A DNA stretch of 64,000 nucleotides, taken from positions 1 to 64,000 of the forward strand of contig NZ_NULG01000024.1 in assembly GCF_002577195.1 (NCBI RefSeq). The letters are read 5' to 3'. Both the position numbers and the translations under genes were made by a program. Below the pieces are notes generated by a model. It had not been told where the DNA came from. It saw nothing but the letters and a program-made list of their open reading frames with translations, and ran no database searches. Below are positions 8,089 through 16,749 of this stretch, piece after piece. Source of the stretch: Bacillus sp. AFS041924. GTDB lineage: Bacteria > Bacillota > Bacilli > Bacillales > Bacillaceae_G. Every line of letters begins with the position of its first letter. The first letter of the stretch is position 1.

Positions 8089-9021
8089 TTAATATCTTTC
8101 AACTAAGAGTTGTTTTGACTCGAAGTATAAAACCTGAATAAATTTCTTCGCATTAATCCGCGTATGTGTCGATGAAGTAATTGATACTTGTTTCAGTTCA
8201 CTCATTCTTTGACGTACTGTTTCAAAATCAAAAAACTTTGAAGCGTAATTTTCAAATTTAGGATTAGAGAAGTCTGTAAGCCCTATTGATGCCATATGGT
8301 TTAATGACTGGTAAATTGCCCTACGAACCCTTTGTTCTGACGATTTCCTTTCGCGATCAACATCTTCTTGTGAATTGACGAATCCTAGTTTTTTTAAACT
8401 GATACGTGTGTATATATCCTTTAAGGTAGGAAACCCTGCCTCTAAACCAAATTTCGTTTCATATTCATATACGTAATTGATCATATCAAGCAAATCCTTG
8501 CTTCCATTTTCTCCTGCTATTCCGAGTTCTGATAATAGAACCTGTCCCCAATCCGAAATTGTCTTTTTATCAGCAATTGGCCTTGGATGATTAATCGAAT
8601 TTACATCAAAAACATTGCTTAATGACCTTTGAATATCACGAATAGATTGCTCCAACCGAATACGTTCTAAAACCTTCCGAATGACCGAAATCACTTCGAT
8701 TTTGTTCAATGGCTTAGTAATGTAATATTCGATACCTAAGGAATACGCTTCTCCAATTAATTCTTTAGACTCTACTTGAGAAATCATTATTATTTTCCCT
8801 TTGAATGAAGGTGCTAATCTCCGAACCGTTTCTATACCATCCTGTATTGGCATTAGCAAATCAATAAATAAAATATCAACATGGTTTATTTCAAGCGTAT
8901 TTGTCTCTATAAAGGAACCATCTTCTGCCTCACCGACCACGTCACCTAACTCTTCATCTTCTATGATTTGGGCCAACATAGATCGAAATACTTCATCATC
9001 GTCTGTGATATAAAAATTCAT
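8089..9021 (-). CDS. GlnL/YcbB-type response regulator
   Basis: A 310-residue regulator. The receiver domain has the acidic trio D7-D9, phosphoacceptor D54 (LFIDLLMP), S81 and K103 (ITKPL). The C-terminal half (about 150-310) resembles the YcbB output domain of B. subtilis GlnL, which binds DNA and activates an amino-acid uptake operon. SD GGGTGA precedes the ATG and it starts 4 bp after the sensor stop, so the pair is co-transcribed. By position its likely targets are the neighbouring malic enzyme and gltT-aspA genes (inference); the direct repeats at 15140-15170 are candidate sites. Confidence 0.85.
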   Translation of the reverse strand: MNFYITDDDEVFRSMLAQIIEDEELGDVVGEAEDGSFIETNTLEINHVDILFIDLLMPIQDGIETVRRLAPSFKGKIIMISQVESKELIGEAYSLGIEYYITKPLNKIEVISVIRKVLERIRLEQSIRDIQRSLSNVFDVNSINHPRPIADKKTISDWGQVLLSELGIAGENGSKDLLDMINYVYEYETKFGLEAGFPTLKDIYTRISLKKLGFVNSQEDVDRERKSSEQRVRRAIYQSLNHMASIGLTDFSNPKFENYASKFFDFETVRQRMSELKQVSITSSTHTRINAKKFIQVLYFESKQLLVERY

Positions 9022-9025
9022 ACAT

Positions 9026-10375
9026 TCACCCTTTCTCTACGAGACCATCTATCGGTAGCCGAATCGTGAAAATACATTCACTCTCTGTTTGACTGAGAAG
9101 AACTTGTCCTCCCAATTCTTCTGCCATTTCTTTGATATATGATAAACCGATTCCTGTAGACGGTGTTCCATCATCACTATATTTTGAAGTGTACCCTGGT
9201 TTAAAAATAAGCTCCTTATTTTTTAACGCAATTCCTGGGCCATTATCAATCACTCTAGACTCAATCCAATCATCATTTTTTTCTATTGATAATAGAATTG
9301 TCCCTTCATGCTCTATTGCTTCTACAGCGTTCGCAACTAAATTATTAATAAAAGATAGCATGAGATAGATGTGATAATGTGGATGTTGCCCCTTTATCTG
9401 TGAAACAAACTCTATTTTCTTTCCTAACATGCCTGCATATTTTTGGTTTATTCGGATGATCATTGTCGCTAAATCATTTACGCTCATGTATTCGGGTAAG
9501 CTTTCGCTTGTAATTAGTTTAGAAAGTCCTGCAAAAATTCTTTGATTATCCTTTTTTATTTCATGTACCTCTCCTGCTATTCGCAAAGCTTTGCTCCCCC
9601 ACTCTTCAATAGGAACGTCTAAATCCTCTTTATACTTATTCATATTTCGATATAAGTTATAGGATTCTTTCGTTATTGTTTCAGCATTTTGGAGCGTCTT
9701 TTTCAAATAAACAGACTCTACATACAAATTAGATAAATGCATTAGCATATTCTCATTCTCTTTACGAGTTTGTGACTCTTTCAATCTTAGCTCGTAAAGC
9801 TTCATCATATTAATAAATGCTAATACAAAAAAGCTTCTAAATATTGCAATGATAATAATTTTGTTTAACTCTTCTATAGTAAGCGTGGCTCCTATTCCAT
9901 ATAGTTGTAGGATCAACTCAATTAAACTTGAAGCTATTTCAAATGTAATACCGAAAATACCGATCAGAACAGGATGCTGAAACCGATTCACCCTCATTAA
10001 ATAGAATAAAACAGAGTATGAGAAATAATATAAAAAAGTAGGAAACCTCACAGAAAAGGATGAGGAAAAGTTAAAATCTGTCATGATGATCCAATCGAGT
10101 CCAACACGGAATACAAAAACGGATACGCCTATTAAGAAGCCCATTACAACTGAAGGAAAATTCCTAAAGTACAATAAAGAAAAAAAGAAAATAGGTGTTC
10201 CGAAACTAACGCGAAAAATATTATCAAATGGATGAAAATTCAATTCGCCCGCTATTGGAACGATTACCATAAGTGCAATAACTATCCAGAAATCTCTACT
10301 TTGAAGTCCCTTAGATTTCAAATCCGCCACTTCCTGATTTTTGCTACTAGTATATCGCCTTGTTGTCATTAACAC
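9026..10375 (-). CDS. GlnK/YcbA-type sensor histidine kinase
   Basis: A 449-residue membrane kinase with five or six hydrophobic segments between residues 28 and 192 and no large extracellular domain. Cytoplasmic parts are a helical linker (195-250), a probable phospho-accepting H271 (EVHEIKKD), N box NNLVANAVEA (344-353), G1 DNGPGI (377-382) and G2 GTPSTGIGL (403-411). The GTG at 10375 is chosen since GGGGG lies 6 nt upstream; an in-frame ATG follows at 10369. It partners the response regulator at 8089. A strong terminator directly upstream means it needs its own promoter or read-through. Confidence 0.85.
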   Translation of the reverse strand: MLMTTRRYTSSKNQEVADLKSKGLQSRDFWIVIALMVIVPIAGELNFHPFDNIFRVSFGTPIFFFSLLYFRNFPSVVMGFLIGVSVFVFRVGLDWIIMTDFNFSSSFSVRFPTFLYYFSYSVLFYLMRVNRFQHPVLIGIFGITFEIASSLIELILQLYGIGATLTIEELNKIIIIAIFRSFFVLAFINMMKLYELRLKESQTRKENENMLMHLSNLYVESVYLKKTLQNAETITKESYNLYRNMNKYKEDLDVPIEEWGSKALRIAGEVHEIKKDNQRIFAGLSKLITSESLPEYMSVNDLATMIIRINQKYAGMLGKKIEFVSQIKGQHPHYHIYLMLSFINNLVANAVEAIEHEGTILLSIEKNDDWIESRVIDNGPGIALKNKELIFKPGYTSKYSDDGTPSTGIGLSYIKEMAEELGGQVLLSQTESECIFTIRLPIDGLVEKG

Positions 10376-10409
10376 AATGATCCCCCGTACTGCATATTAA
10401 TGTCATAAG

Positions 10410-10440
10410 AAAATACAGCTTGATCATCAAGCTGTATTTT
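10410..10440 (-). terminator. Terminator of the malic enzyme gene
   Basis: A perfect 14-bp stem (10410-10423 with 10427-10440, 3-nt loop) ends in TTTTCTT on the minus strand. It lies between the malic enzyme stop and the sensor kinase start, leaving only 34 bp for a kinase promoter. It could also act in reverse. Confidence 0.85.
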
Positions 10441-10446
10441 TGTTTT

Positions 10447-12141
10447 TTATATTGTAACTAATTCTTTCGCAGCTTTAATAGGGCGATATGCAGGCTCCCA
10501 CATTGCGTTTCGTACAGCTTGTTCAATATCATCATGTGCTACTCGTGCAACTCCATCAGCAACTGCTGCTTTTGCCACTTCAATCGCAACTACTTCTGAA
10601 ATTGTACGTAGGTTCTCGATTTGTGGTAGTAAAGGTGCACCTAATTTACTTACATCTATCATTTCTGCTACAGCTTCTGCTGCCGCTGCAAACATGCCAT
10701 CAGTAATAATGCTTGCGCGTGACACATTTGTTCCAAGTCCTAAACCTGGGAAAATAAGCGCATTATTTGATTGACCAATTACGTAAACAGTTTTGTTATA
10801 TGTTACTGGAGCAAAAGGACTACCTGTCGCAACTAACGCTCTTCCTTCAGTCCATTTGATTAGATCAGAAGGTTTTGCTTCCGCAAGAGGTGTAGGGTTT
10901 GACATTGGTAAAATGACAGGTCTTTCAACATGTGCAGCCATATCTTTTACAATTTCTTCTGTAAAAGCACCAGCAACAGTTGACGTACCAATTAATATTG
11001 TAGGGTGAACTTGACTTACAACTTCTGCTAAGCTTGCACCCGAATTATTTTCTTCAACCGGTCGTGCGTATGGTTGTTGGAAGTCAAACAACCCGTCCAT
11101 ATCATTTGCAAGCAATCCATTTCGGTCAATACACCAAAATCTACGGTTCGCTAATTCTAATGAAAGACCTTCACGCACCATTGCGTCACGTACTTGGTCA
11201 GCGATTCCAATACCTGCTGCTCCTGCTCCAAATACGACTACTCGGTGTTCGCTTAATGGGATACCAGATGCGTTTACTGCTGCTAGTACAGCGGCAAGAG
11301 AAACTGCTCCAGTACCTTGAATATCATCATTAAAAGTACACACTCGATGACGATACTTATCTAATATATTTCTTGCATTTTTAGAGCTAAAATCTTCCCA
11401 ATGTAATAATGCATTTGGATATTTTTCCACAGCCGCATTTACAAACTGCTCGATGAATTCATCATAGCGACTATCGCGAATACGAGGATGACGATTTCCA
11501 ACATAAAATGGGTTGTTTAGTAGCTCTTCACGGTCTGTACCAACATCTAAAATAACTGGCATTACACGTGCAGGATCGATACCTGCTGCAGCTGTATAAA
11601 CCGCTAATTTACCAATTGCGATATTAATACCTCCAACTCCCCAGTCACCAATTCCTAATATACCTTCACCGTCAGTAATAACGATTAAATCAATTTCGTC
11701 CGCATTTGCTCCATAATTTTCAAAAACTTGTTCAATACTATCTGCTTCATTAATCGATAGATACAATCCACGAGGTCTTCTATATTCATGACTATAACGC
11801 TGAATTGCTAGACCAACTGTCGGTGTATAGACAATCGGAAGCATTTCAGGTAAGTGATCAGTTAGAATTCGATAAAATAATGTCTCATTACGGTCATGCA
11901 AAGCTGATAATGTTACATTCTTATGCAAATCAGTAGGCTGTGACGAAAATTGCGCGTAAGCTCGTTTAGCTTGCTCTTCCAGTGTTAGTACTGCTGGCGG
12001 CAATAATCCTGTTAAACCTAACTCTTTTCGTTCCTCTTGAGTAAATGCAACTCCTTTATTAAGCATTGGCACACCTAATAATTCGGCACCACGCAAGGTA
12101 GTCTCTACCTCACCATTCGAACCTACCTTGAATTTATGCAT
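10447..12141 (-). CDS. NAD-dependent malic enzyme (MalS/MaeA/SfcA type)
   Basis: A 564-residue enzyme of the long bacterial class. It oxidatively decarboxylates malate to pyruvate with NAD+. Visible signatures are the catalytic-Tyr segment [11 protein letters not shown] near residue 105, the malate/metal-binding stretch [16 protein letters not shown] near 160, FNDDIQGTG near 270 and the dinucleotide loop [11 protein letters not shown] near 305. Length fits B. subtilis MalS or MaeA; which one is unclear, so no symbol is given. With gltT and aspA upstream it would route aspartate-derived fumarate, after hydration to malate, to pyruvate. SD GGGATGGG precedes the ATG, and a separate promoter lies at 12168-12195. 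Confidence 0.92.
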   Translation of the reverse strand: MHKFKVGSNGEVETTLRGAELLGVPMLNKGVAFTQEERKELGLTGLLPPAVLTLEEQAKRAYAQFSSQPTDLHKNVTLSALHDRNETLFYRILTDHLPEMLPIVYTPTVGLAIQRYSHEYRRPRGLYLSINEADSIEQVFENYGANADEIDLIVITDGEGILGIGDWGVGGINIAIGKLAVYTAAAGIDPARVMPVILDVGTDREELLNNPFYVGNRHPRIRDSRYDEFIEQFVNAAVEKYPNALLHWEDFSSKNARNILDKYRHRVCTFNDDIQGTGAVSLAAVLAAVNASGIPLSEHRVVVFGAGAAGIGIADQVRDAMVREGLSLELANRRFWCIDRNGLLANDMDGLFDFQQPYARPVEENNSGASLAEVVSQVHPTILIGTSTVAGAFTEEIVKDMAAHVERPVILPMSNPTPLAEAKPSDLIKWTEGRALVATGSPFAPVTYNKTVYVIGQSNNALIFPGLGLGTNVSRASIITDGMFAAAAEAVAEMIDVSKLGAPLLPQIENLRTISEVVAIEVAKAAVADGVARVAHDDIEQAVRNAMWEPAYRPIKAAKELVTI

Positions 12142-12167
12142 ACAATCCCATCCCTTATCTTTTTCTT

Positions 12168-12195
12168 TTTATATTTATCTATTTAAGTTAAGCAA
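12168..12195 (-). promoter_or_regulatory. Candidate sigma-A promoter of the malic enzyme gene
   Basis: -35 TTGCTT (12195-12190), a 16-bp spacer and -10 TATAAA (12173-12168), directly after the terminator that ends upstream transcription. Confidence 0.5.
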
Positions 12196-12214
12196 AAAAG
12201 GGCTTTTCGCCCTT
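12194..12214 (-). terminator. Terminator of the gltT-aspA operon
   Basis: Minus-strand stem AAGGGC / GCCCTT with a 5-nt loop, followed by six T. It lies 137 bp past the aspA stop, after a long hairpin repeat. Confidence 0.8.
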
Positions 12215-12229
12215 CACCATTTAAACATT

Positions 12230-12347
12230 GTCAGACTGTATGAAAAACACCTGTCTTTCAATAAGCTAAGCCTGAAGAAGCGCATAGTTACCGAAGAATG
12301 GTAACAAGCGCCGCAAACAGGCTAAGCAACAAAGAATACTGTCCGAC
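12230..12347. repeat. 118-bp imperfect long inverted-repeat element after aspA
   Basis: The ends are a 12-bp imperfect inverted repeat (GTCAGACTGTAT at 12230-12241 with ATACTGTCCGAC at 12336-12347, 10 of 12 matching). Nested inside are GCTAAGCCTG with CAGGCTAAGC (9 of 10), GCGC with GCGC, and GTTACC with GGTAAC around a 7-nt loop. The whole can fold as one interrupted hairpin. Short pieces such as TGTCTTTCAA recur near 3633. It resembles a small non-coding intergenic repeat of the kind common in Bacillus; no family is recognised. Confidence 0.55.
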
Positions 12348-12350
12348 TGA

Positions 12351-13787
12351 TTATTGACGCTCTAAAAGAACTGCACCAGCAATACCTGGGTGAGTCATTT
12401 CAAATGGGTCTAAAATTAAATCAAGCTCTTCTTCTGATAATACATCATATTTTAAGCAAAGTTCACGAATTGGCTTTCCTGTTAGAATTGCTTCTCTCGC
12501 AATTCTTGCAGCAACTTCATAGCCGATATGTGGATTTACAGCTGTGATTAGCCCAACGCTCTTCTCTACATATTCTTTCATTCTGTCTTCATTTGCTTCA
12601 ATTCCTTTTAAACAATTATCAGTAAATGCACGGAATACATTATTCATAATGTTAATAGATTGAAGTAAATTGAATACTAGTACAGGTTCCATAACGTTTA
12701 ATTCTAATTGTCCTGCTTCTGATGCTAAACAAATTGTATGATCATTACCGATCACTTGGAATGCAACTTGGTTAACTACTTCAGCCATTACAGGATTTAC
12801 TTTACCTGGCATAATAGATGAACCTGGTTGACGTGCTGGTAATGAAATTTCACCAAGCCCTGCACGTGGACCAGAAGCCATTAAGCGTAAATCATTCGCA
12901 ATTTTAGACATATTCATCATACATACTTTAAGAGCAGCTGATACTTCTGTGTAAGAGTCAGTGTTTTGAGTAGCATCAACAAGATGCTCAGCTCCTACAA
13001 GTGATAAGCCACTAATTTCAGCAAGTTGCTTAACAACAAGTTCAATATAGCGAGGATCAGCATTTAAGCCTGTTCCTACCGCTGTAGCTCCCATATTTAC
13101 CTCATATAAATGTTGACGCGATTGTTCGATACGTTTTATATCACGAGCAAGAACTCGAGAATAAGCTTCGAACTCTTGTCCTAAACGAATCGGTACTGCA
13201 TCCTGTAAGTGAGTACGCCCCATTTTAATAACATGATCAAATTCTTTTGCCTTTAACTCAAATACATCATGCATATAGTTCATCGTATTTAATAGTTTAT
13301 CTAACATATTTAAAGTCGCAATGTGAATTGCAGTTGGAAATGCATCATTTGTAGACTGCGACATATTTACATGGGTGTTTGGACTAATACAGAAATAGTC
13401 ACCTTTTTCTTTACCTAAAATTTCAAGCGCACGATTTGCAATAACTTCATTTGCATTCATATTCATTGACGTACCTGCGCCACCTTGAATAGGATCTACA
13501 ATGAAATGATCATGCCATTTGCCATCAATAATTTCTTGAGCAGCTTCTGCAATTGCATTACCATTTCCTTCATACAGACGTTTTGTTTCCACATTAGCAA
13601 GTGCAGCTGCTTTCTTTACAATTGCTAAAGCCTTAATAAGCTCTTCGTGAATTTTATATCCAGTAATCGGAAAATTTTCAACTGCACGTAATGTTTGGAC
13701 ACCATAGTAGGCATCTGCTGGAATTTCTTTTTCTCCTAAGAAATCTTTTTCAATACGTATGTTTGGTTTAATTTCAGTAGCCGCCAT
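12351..13787 (-). CDS. aspA: Aspartate ammonia-lyase (aspartase)
   Basis: A 478-residue member of the fumarase/aspartase superfamily. It deaminates L-aspartate to fumarate and ammonia. The superfamily signature GSSIMPGKVNPVM is present at about 322-334; the V-M ending, the N-terminal DFLGEKEIPADAYYGVQTL block and the TGLNADPRYI segment fit aspartase (B. subtilis AnsB) rather than fumarase C. It begins 18 bp after gltT with a GGGAG site, so symporter and lyase form one operon: uptake of aspartate and its first catabolic step. The cre box ahead of gltT should put both under carbon catabolite control. Confidence 0.92.
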   Translation of the reverse strand: MAATEIKPNIRIEKDFLGEKEIPADAYYGVQTLRAVENFPITGYKIHEELIKALAIVKKAAALANVETKRLYEGNGNAIAEAAQEIIDGKWHDHFIVDPIQGGAGTSMNMNANEVIANRALEILGKEKGDYFCISPNTHVNMSQSTNDAFPTAIHIATLNMLDKLLNTMNYMHDVFELKAKEFDHVIKMGRTHLQDAVPIRLGQEFEAYSRVLARDIKRIEQSRQHLYEVNMGATAVGTGLNADPRYIELVVKQLAEISGLSLVGAEHLVDATQNTDSYTEVSAALKVCMMNMSKIANDLRLMASGPRAGLGEISLPARQPGSSIMPGKVNPVMAEVVNQVAFQVIGNDHTICLASEAGQLELNVMEPVLVFNLLQSINIMNNVFRAFTDNCLKGIEANEDRMKEYVEKSVGLITAVNPHIGYEVAARIAREAILTGKPIRELCLKYDVLSEEELDLILDPFEMTHPGIAGAVLLERQ

Positions 13788-13805
13788 TTTGTTTTTCTCC
13801 CATCT

Positions 13806-15077
13806 TTACGCAACTTTTGATTCCTTATATGAATCAATAAATGCTTGCGCTTTATCTTTATCGTATTCGCCTTCCCATTTAGCCATTGTAATTGCAGCTA
13901 ATGAGTTTCCTAATACATTTACTGCAGAACGGACCATGTCTAAAATACGGTCAATACCTGCAATTAATGCGATTCCTTCTAAAGGTAATCCCATTGAACC
14001 TAGTGTTGCTAGTACAACTACGAACGATGCACCAGGGACACCGGCCATCCCTTTCGATGTAAGCATCAATACAAATAATAATGTAACCTGCTCCATAAAT
14101 GTCATGTGAATATTATACATCTGAGCGACAAATAACGCAGCAAGAGCTTGATAGATTGCCGAGCCTGTTAGATTAAACGAATATCCAGTCGGAATAACGA
14201 AAGATACGATTGCCTTTGGACAACCCATTTCCTCCATTTTTTTCATAATGTTCGGAAGAACTGCTTCCGAACTTGCTGTTGTAAAGGAAAGTATTAGCTC
14301 GTCCTTTAAAACCTTAATAAGCGTAAAAATATTCGTCCCTGTCATTTTAGCATTAATACCTAAAATAACAATAGCAAAAAATGCCACAGTTACATAAACA
14401 GCTAATACAAGTTTACCAAGTGGTAATAATGTACTAACACCGAACTTTGCCACTGTAACTGCAATTAACGCGAAAACTCCGATTGGAGCAGTTTTCATAA
14501 TTTGATTTGTTACCCAGAACATTGCTTCTAATACGCCTTCAAAAAATCCAAGAACTGGCTTTCCTTTATCTCCAATCGCCGCTACTCCTAAACCGAAAAG
14601 AACAGAGAAGAAAATAATCGGTAAAAGATCGCCTTGTGCCATCGATTCAAACACATTTTTTGGGAAGATATGAACGATTGTTTCGGCAAAGCCACTTTTT
14701 TGTGTTGCAGATGCTGTTTGTTCATATGCTGAAATATCACCTTTTTGCAGATGGCTCATATCTATACCTGCACCTGGATGGAATATATTTGCTGCAAGTA
14801 ATCCAATTCCAAGCGCAATTGTCGTAATGATTTCAAAGTAAAGAAGTGTTTTCCCTCCAAGTTTTCCAAGCTTCTTTATATCCCCTACACCTGCTACAGC
14901 AACTACAAGTGCTGAAATTACGATTGGCATAACAATCATTTTAATTAAATGAATAAAAATATCACCAATCGGTTGAATATAAGAGACTGCCTTCTCGTTA
15001 CCATATACTAAAGCTCCTACAACAATACCTAATATAAGAGCAATAAAAATTTGCGTAGCTAATCCAAATTTTTTCAT
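13806..15077 (-). CDS. gltT: Glutamate/aspartate:cation symporter GltT
   Basis: A 423-residue dicarboxylate/amino acid:cation symporter. The N-terminus (KKFGLATQIFIALILG) and the IGD..LIKMIVMPIV block match B. subtilis GltT. The transport core is visible: serine-rich SFTTASSEAVLP (hairpin 1), PTGYSFNLTGSAIYQ (TM7), TSKGMAGVPGASF (hairpin 2) and GIDRILDMVRSAVNVLGN (TM8). The start at 15077 follows AAGGGGGA; the frame is open upstream to 15104 without a ribosome site. Being first in an operon with aspartase suggests aspartate as the main substrate. Preceded by a perfect cre site and two direct repeats. Confidence 0.9.
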   Translation of the reverse strand: MKKFGLATQIFIALILGIVVGALVYGNEKAVSYIQPIGDIFIHLIKMIVMPIVISALVVAVAGVGDIKKLGKLGGKTLLYFEIITTIALGIGLLAANIFHPGAGIDMSHLQKGDISAYEQTASATQKSGFAETIVHIFPKNVFESMAQGDLLPIIFFSVLFGLGVAAIGDKGKPVLGFFEGVLEAMFWVTNQIMKTAPIGVFALIAVTVAKFGVSTLLPLGKLVLAVYVTVAFFAIVILGINAKMTGTNIFTLIKVLKDELILSFTTASSEAVLPNIMKKMEEMGCPKAIVSFVIPTGYSFNLTGSAIYQALAALFVAQMYNIHMTFMEQVTLLFVLMLTSKGMAGVPGASFVVVLATLGSMGLPLEGIALIAGIDRILDMVRSAVNVLGNSLAAITMAKWEGEYDKDKAQAFIDSYKESKVA

Positions 15078-15089
15078 ATAAATCCCCCT

Positions 15090-15103
15090 TGTTAACGCTT
15101 TCA
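15090..15103 (-). promoter_or_regulatory. CcpA cre box in the gltT leader
   Basis: TGAAAGCGTTAACA on the minus strand fits the consensus TGWAANCGNTNWCA at every position. It lies 12 bp upstream of the gltT start, between promoter and ribosome site, a position where CcpA acts as a roadblock. Predicts glucose repression of gltT-aspA. Confidence 0.75.
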
Positions 15104-15126
15104 AACATTTAAATGAAATACATAAC

Positions 15127-15170
15127 TCATTCTATATGCAAACCTACAAAACAATACAGAAACCTACAAA
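15127..15170 (-). promoter_or_regulatory. Direct repeats and -10 of the gltT-aspA promoter
   Basis: TTTGTAGGTTT occurs twice (15170-15160 and 15150-15140), spaced exactly 20 bp, two helical turns. Just downstream is TATAGAAT, a plausible -10, with no good -35, as expected at an activated promoter. The neighbouring GlnL-like response regulator is the obvious candidate ligand (inference). Confidence 0.5.
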
Positions 15171-15275
15171 CAGTTTTAAAATTATTTCAAATAAAAAAAA
15201 GCACGAACATTCAGTTAGTCTAAGATAGAGCTGTTTTAGGAGTGTCAAAATCAAAATTAACTCGAAAAAATTTTT

Positions 15276-15300
15276 AAAAAAAAGAACCATCAAGTGGCTC
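15276..15300 (-). terminator. Terminator of the XRE-ImmA-PIN cassette
   Basis: Minus-strand stem GAGCCA / TGGTTC (one wobble) with a 5-nt loop and eight T, 28 bp after the PIN gene stop. Positions 15177-15275 hold nothing else supported. Confidence 0.7.
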
Positions 15301-15328
15301 GAATTATTATGTATTTTAGAAGTTTATT

Positions 15329-15916
15329 CTATTTATTGGGTACATTATTACTTAAATAATCTTTTACCCATTTATGTTTCCCACAATAATCATCAAATCT
15401 CTCAATATGCCTTCCAAATGGAGGAAGCGTCAATCCACACCTATCCACTACTTGATTATAATAATCTTCCCCTACTTCCCAACTTATGAGGTCATTTTTA
15501 ATTGCTAAGATTAGTAAGTCCCAAAAAGTTATAACAACTTTTTCCCCTTCCGAATCCACGGAGATAATTTCCTTAGCTTGTTTATCATTAGAAATAATTG
15601 CATCAATCTCCATGCCTACAGAGTAGGCATAGCAATCAAGTTCTCCAGGATCAAGTTTTGGTCTCATTCTACTTTTGGTTTGATTTACTGTTTTCTTCTG
15701 TTCAATAGATAAATCATTCCAAGTATCCTTTGTTCTTCTCAAGAATTGCCCTTTATTTATTTCATTTAGTAATTGATAATAAATATGACTGTGGCTAGCC
15801 TTCAATTCATCCTCAACTTTAGGAGTAATGTAAATTAAATCTAAAATATAAGGAACAATTTTAAAAAATATACCACCTTTAACCATGTGTACCAAAATAT
15901 CTGTATCTGACAACAC
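15329..15916 (-). CDS. PIN-domain putative ribonuclease of an XRE-ImmA cassette
   Basis: A 195-residue protein. Acidic residues fall as in PIN nucleases: D4/D6 (LSDTDIL), E35/E37, E92/D94 (DPGELDCYAYSVG) and D111 (IISNDK). PIN domains are metal-dependent RNases, often toxins. The GTG at 15916 is the only common start codon near the end of the upstream frame besides TTG; it has no clear ribosome site, and the frame reads NNLKAVV just before it, like a usual PIN first strand, so the exact start is uncertain. It follows the ImmA-like gene by 22 bp. Could instead be a nuclease effector released by the protease. Confidence 0.7.
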   Translation of the reverse strand: MLSDTDILVHMVKGGIFFKIVPYILDLIYITPKVEDELKASHSHIYYQLLNEINKGQFLRRTKDTWNDLSIEQKKTVNQTKSRMRPKLDPGELDCYAYSVGMEIDAIISNDKQAKEIISVDSEGEKVVITFWDLLILAIKNDLISWEVGEDYYNQVVDRCGLTLPPFGRHIERFDDYCGKHKWVKDYLSNNVPNK

Positions 15917-15938
15917 TACAGCTTTAAGGTTATTTTCA

Positions 15939-16748
15939 TTAGTCTTTACCTACTTCTATTATCTTTTCCAAACTAGGCATATGTAATAAATTTGCAAGAT
16001 ACAATACTTTTTTACGTGATATTCTACCATTTTTAATATTATCAAGAATACTTTGGTTAAACCTCTCTGGTATACGACTTTCTGATAACGGTGAAATTAA
16101 ATCAATATCAAATCCTAATTCAACTGTTTTTTCTTTAAGCAATATTGGATTTTCTTTAGTACTTAACTTATTAAACTCATCTCTTTGAAAGTCTGTTAAA
16201 ACACCATATTTATTTAACATACGTGTAGTTTGTCTAAAACTAAGTTGAAAATGGTGTTGTATATTCATAATTTCTTTAATAGTAATCTTAGAAAAATTGC
16301 TTACCCCTACCTTAGAAAGGTAATTAAATATTAAAGGCTCAGACATAAGAAAATAATCGGCAAACTTGAAAGCGAAATACTCCATTTTATCTAATTCATA
16401 TTGTTTCTGCTCTTCAGATAAGTTATCTATTTTCTTAATTTGACTTAAATCCTTCAAAATATGGCAAAATTCATGAATGGCAGTATATATTTGTCTTCCA
16501 AGTGGTTCTGAAGCATTTAAAAATATTGCTTTTTCTTTACCTAAAATCCGTATAAACCCTGAAGTTCCTAAGTTTAAAATTTGAAAAACTAAATAACCCT
16601 GTTCTTCTAAAAATTTTATTACATTAATTCTTTCATCTGCATTTACATTTAATTTTTCTCTTATTTCATTTGCAAAAATCTTTGCTTCATAATTGATTTT
16701 TTTCTTATCAATATCACTTATAACTACCTTATCTGTACGAGAGAACAT
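15939..16748 (-). CDS. ImmA/IrrE-family metallo-endopeptidase
   Basis: A 269-residue protein with HEFCH at 92-96 (zinc site HExxH) and a third ligand candidate E123 in the EYFAFKFADYFLM helix typical of ImmA/IrrE peptidases. Relatives cleave XRE-type repressors; ImmA does so for ICEBs1. The start at 16748 has GAGGGTG 6 nt upstream and lies 1 bp past the stop of the XRE gene, so the two are translationally coupled. The C-terminal 130 residues are charged and unrecognised and may sense the inducing signal. Sits between a repressor and a PIN protein. Confidence 0.85.
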   Translation of the reverse strand: MFSRTDKVVISDIDKKKINYEAKIFANEIREKLNVNADERINVIKFLEEQGYLVFQILNLGTSGFIRILGKEKAIFLNASEPLGRQIYTAIHEFCHILKDLSQIKKIDNLSEEQKQYELDKMEYFAFKFADYFLMSEPLIFNYLSKVGVSNFSKITIKEIMNIQHHFQLSFRQTTRMLNKYGVLTDFQRDEFNKLSTKENPILLKEKTVELGFDIDLISPLSESRIPERFNQSILDNIKNGRISRKKVLYLANLLHMPSLEKIIEVGKD

Positions 16749-16749
16749 T

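Noticed and set aside
8801-9013. Plus-strand frame inside the response regulator gene
   Set aside because: No ribosome site, low-quality composition, and fully inside a clear gene on the other strand.
13759-14109. 116-codon plus-strand frame over aspA/gltT
   Set aside because: A shadow of two well-supported genes; no protein family resemblance.
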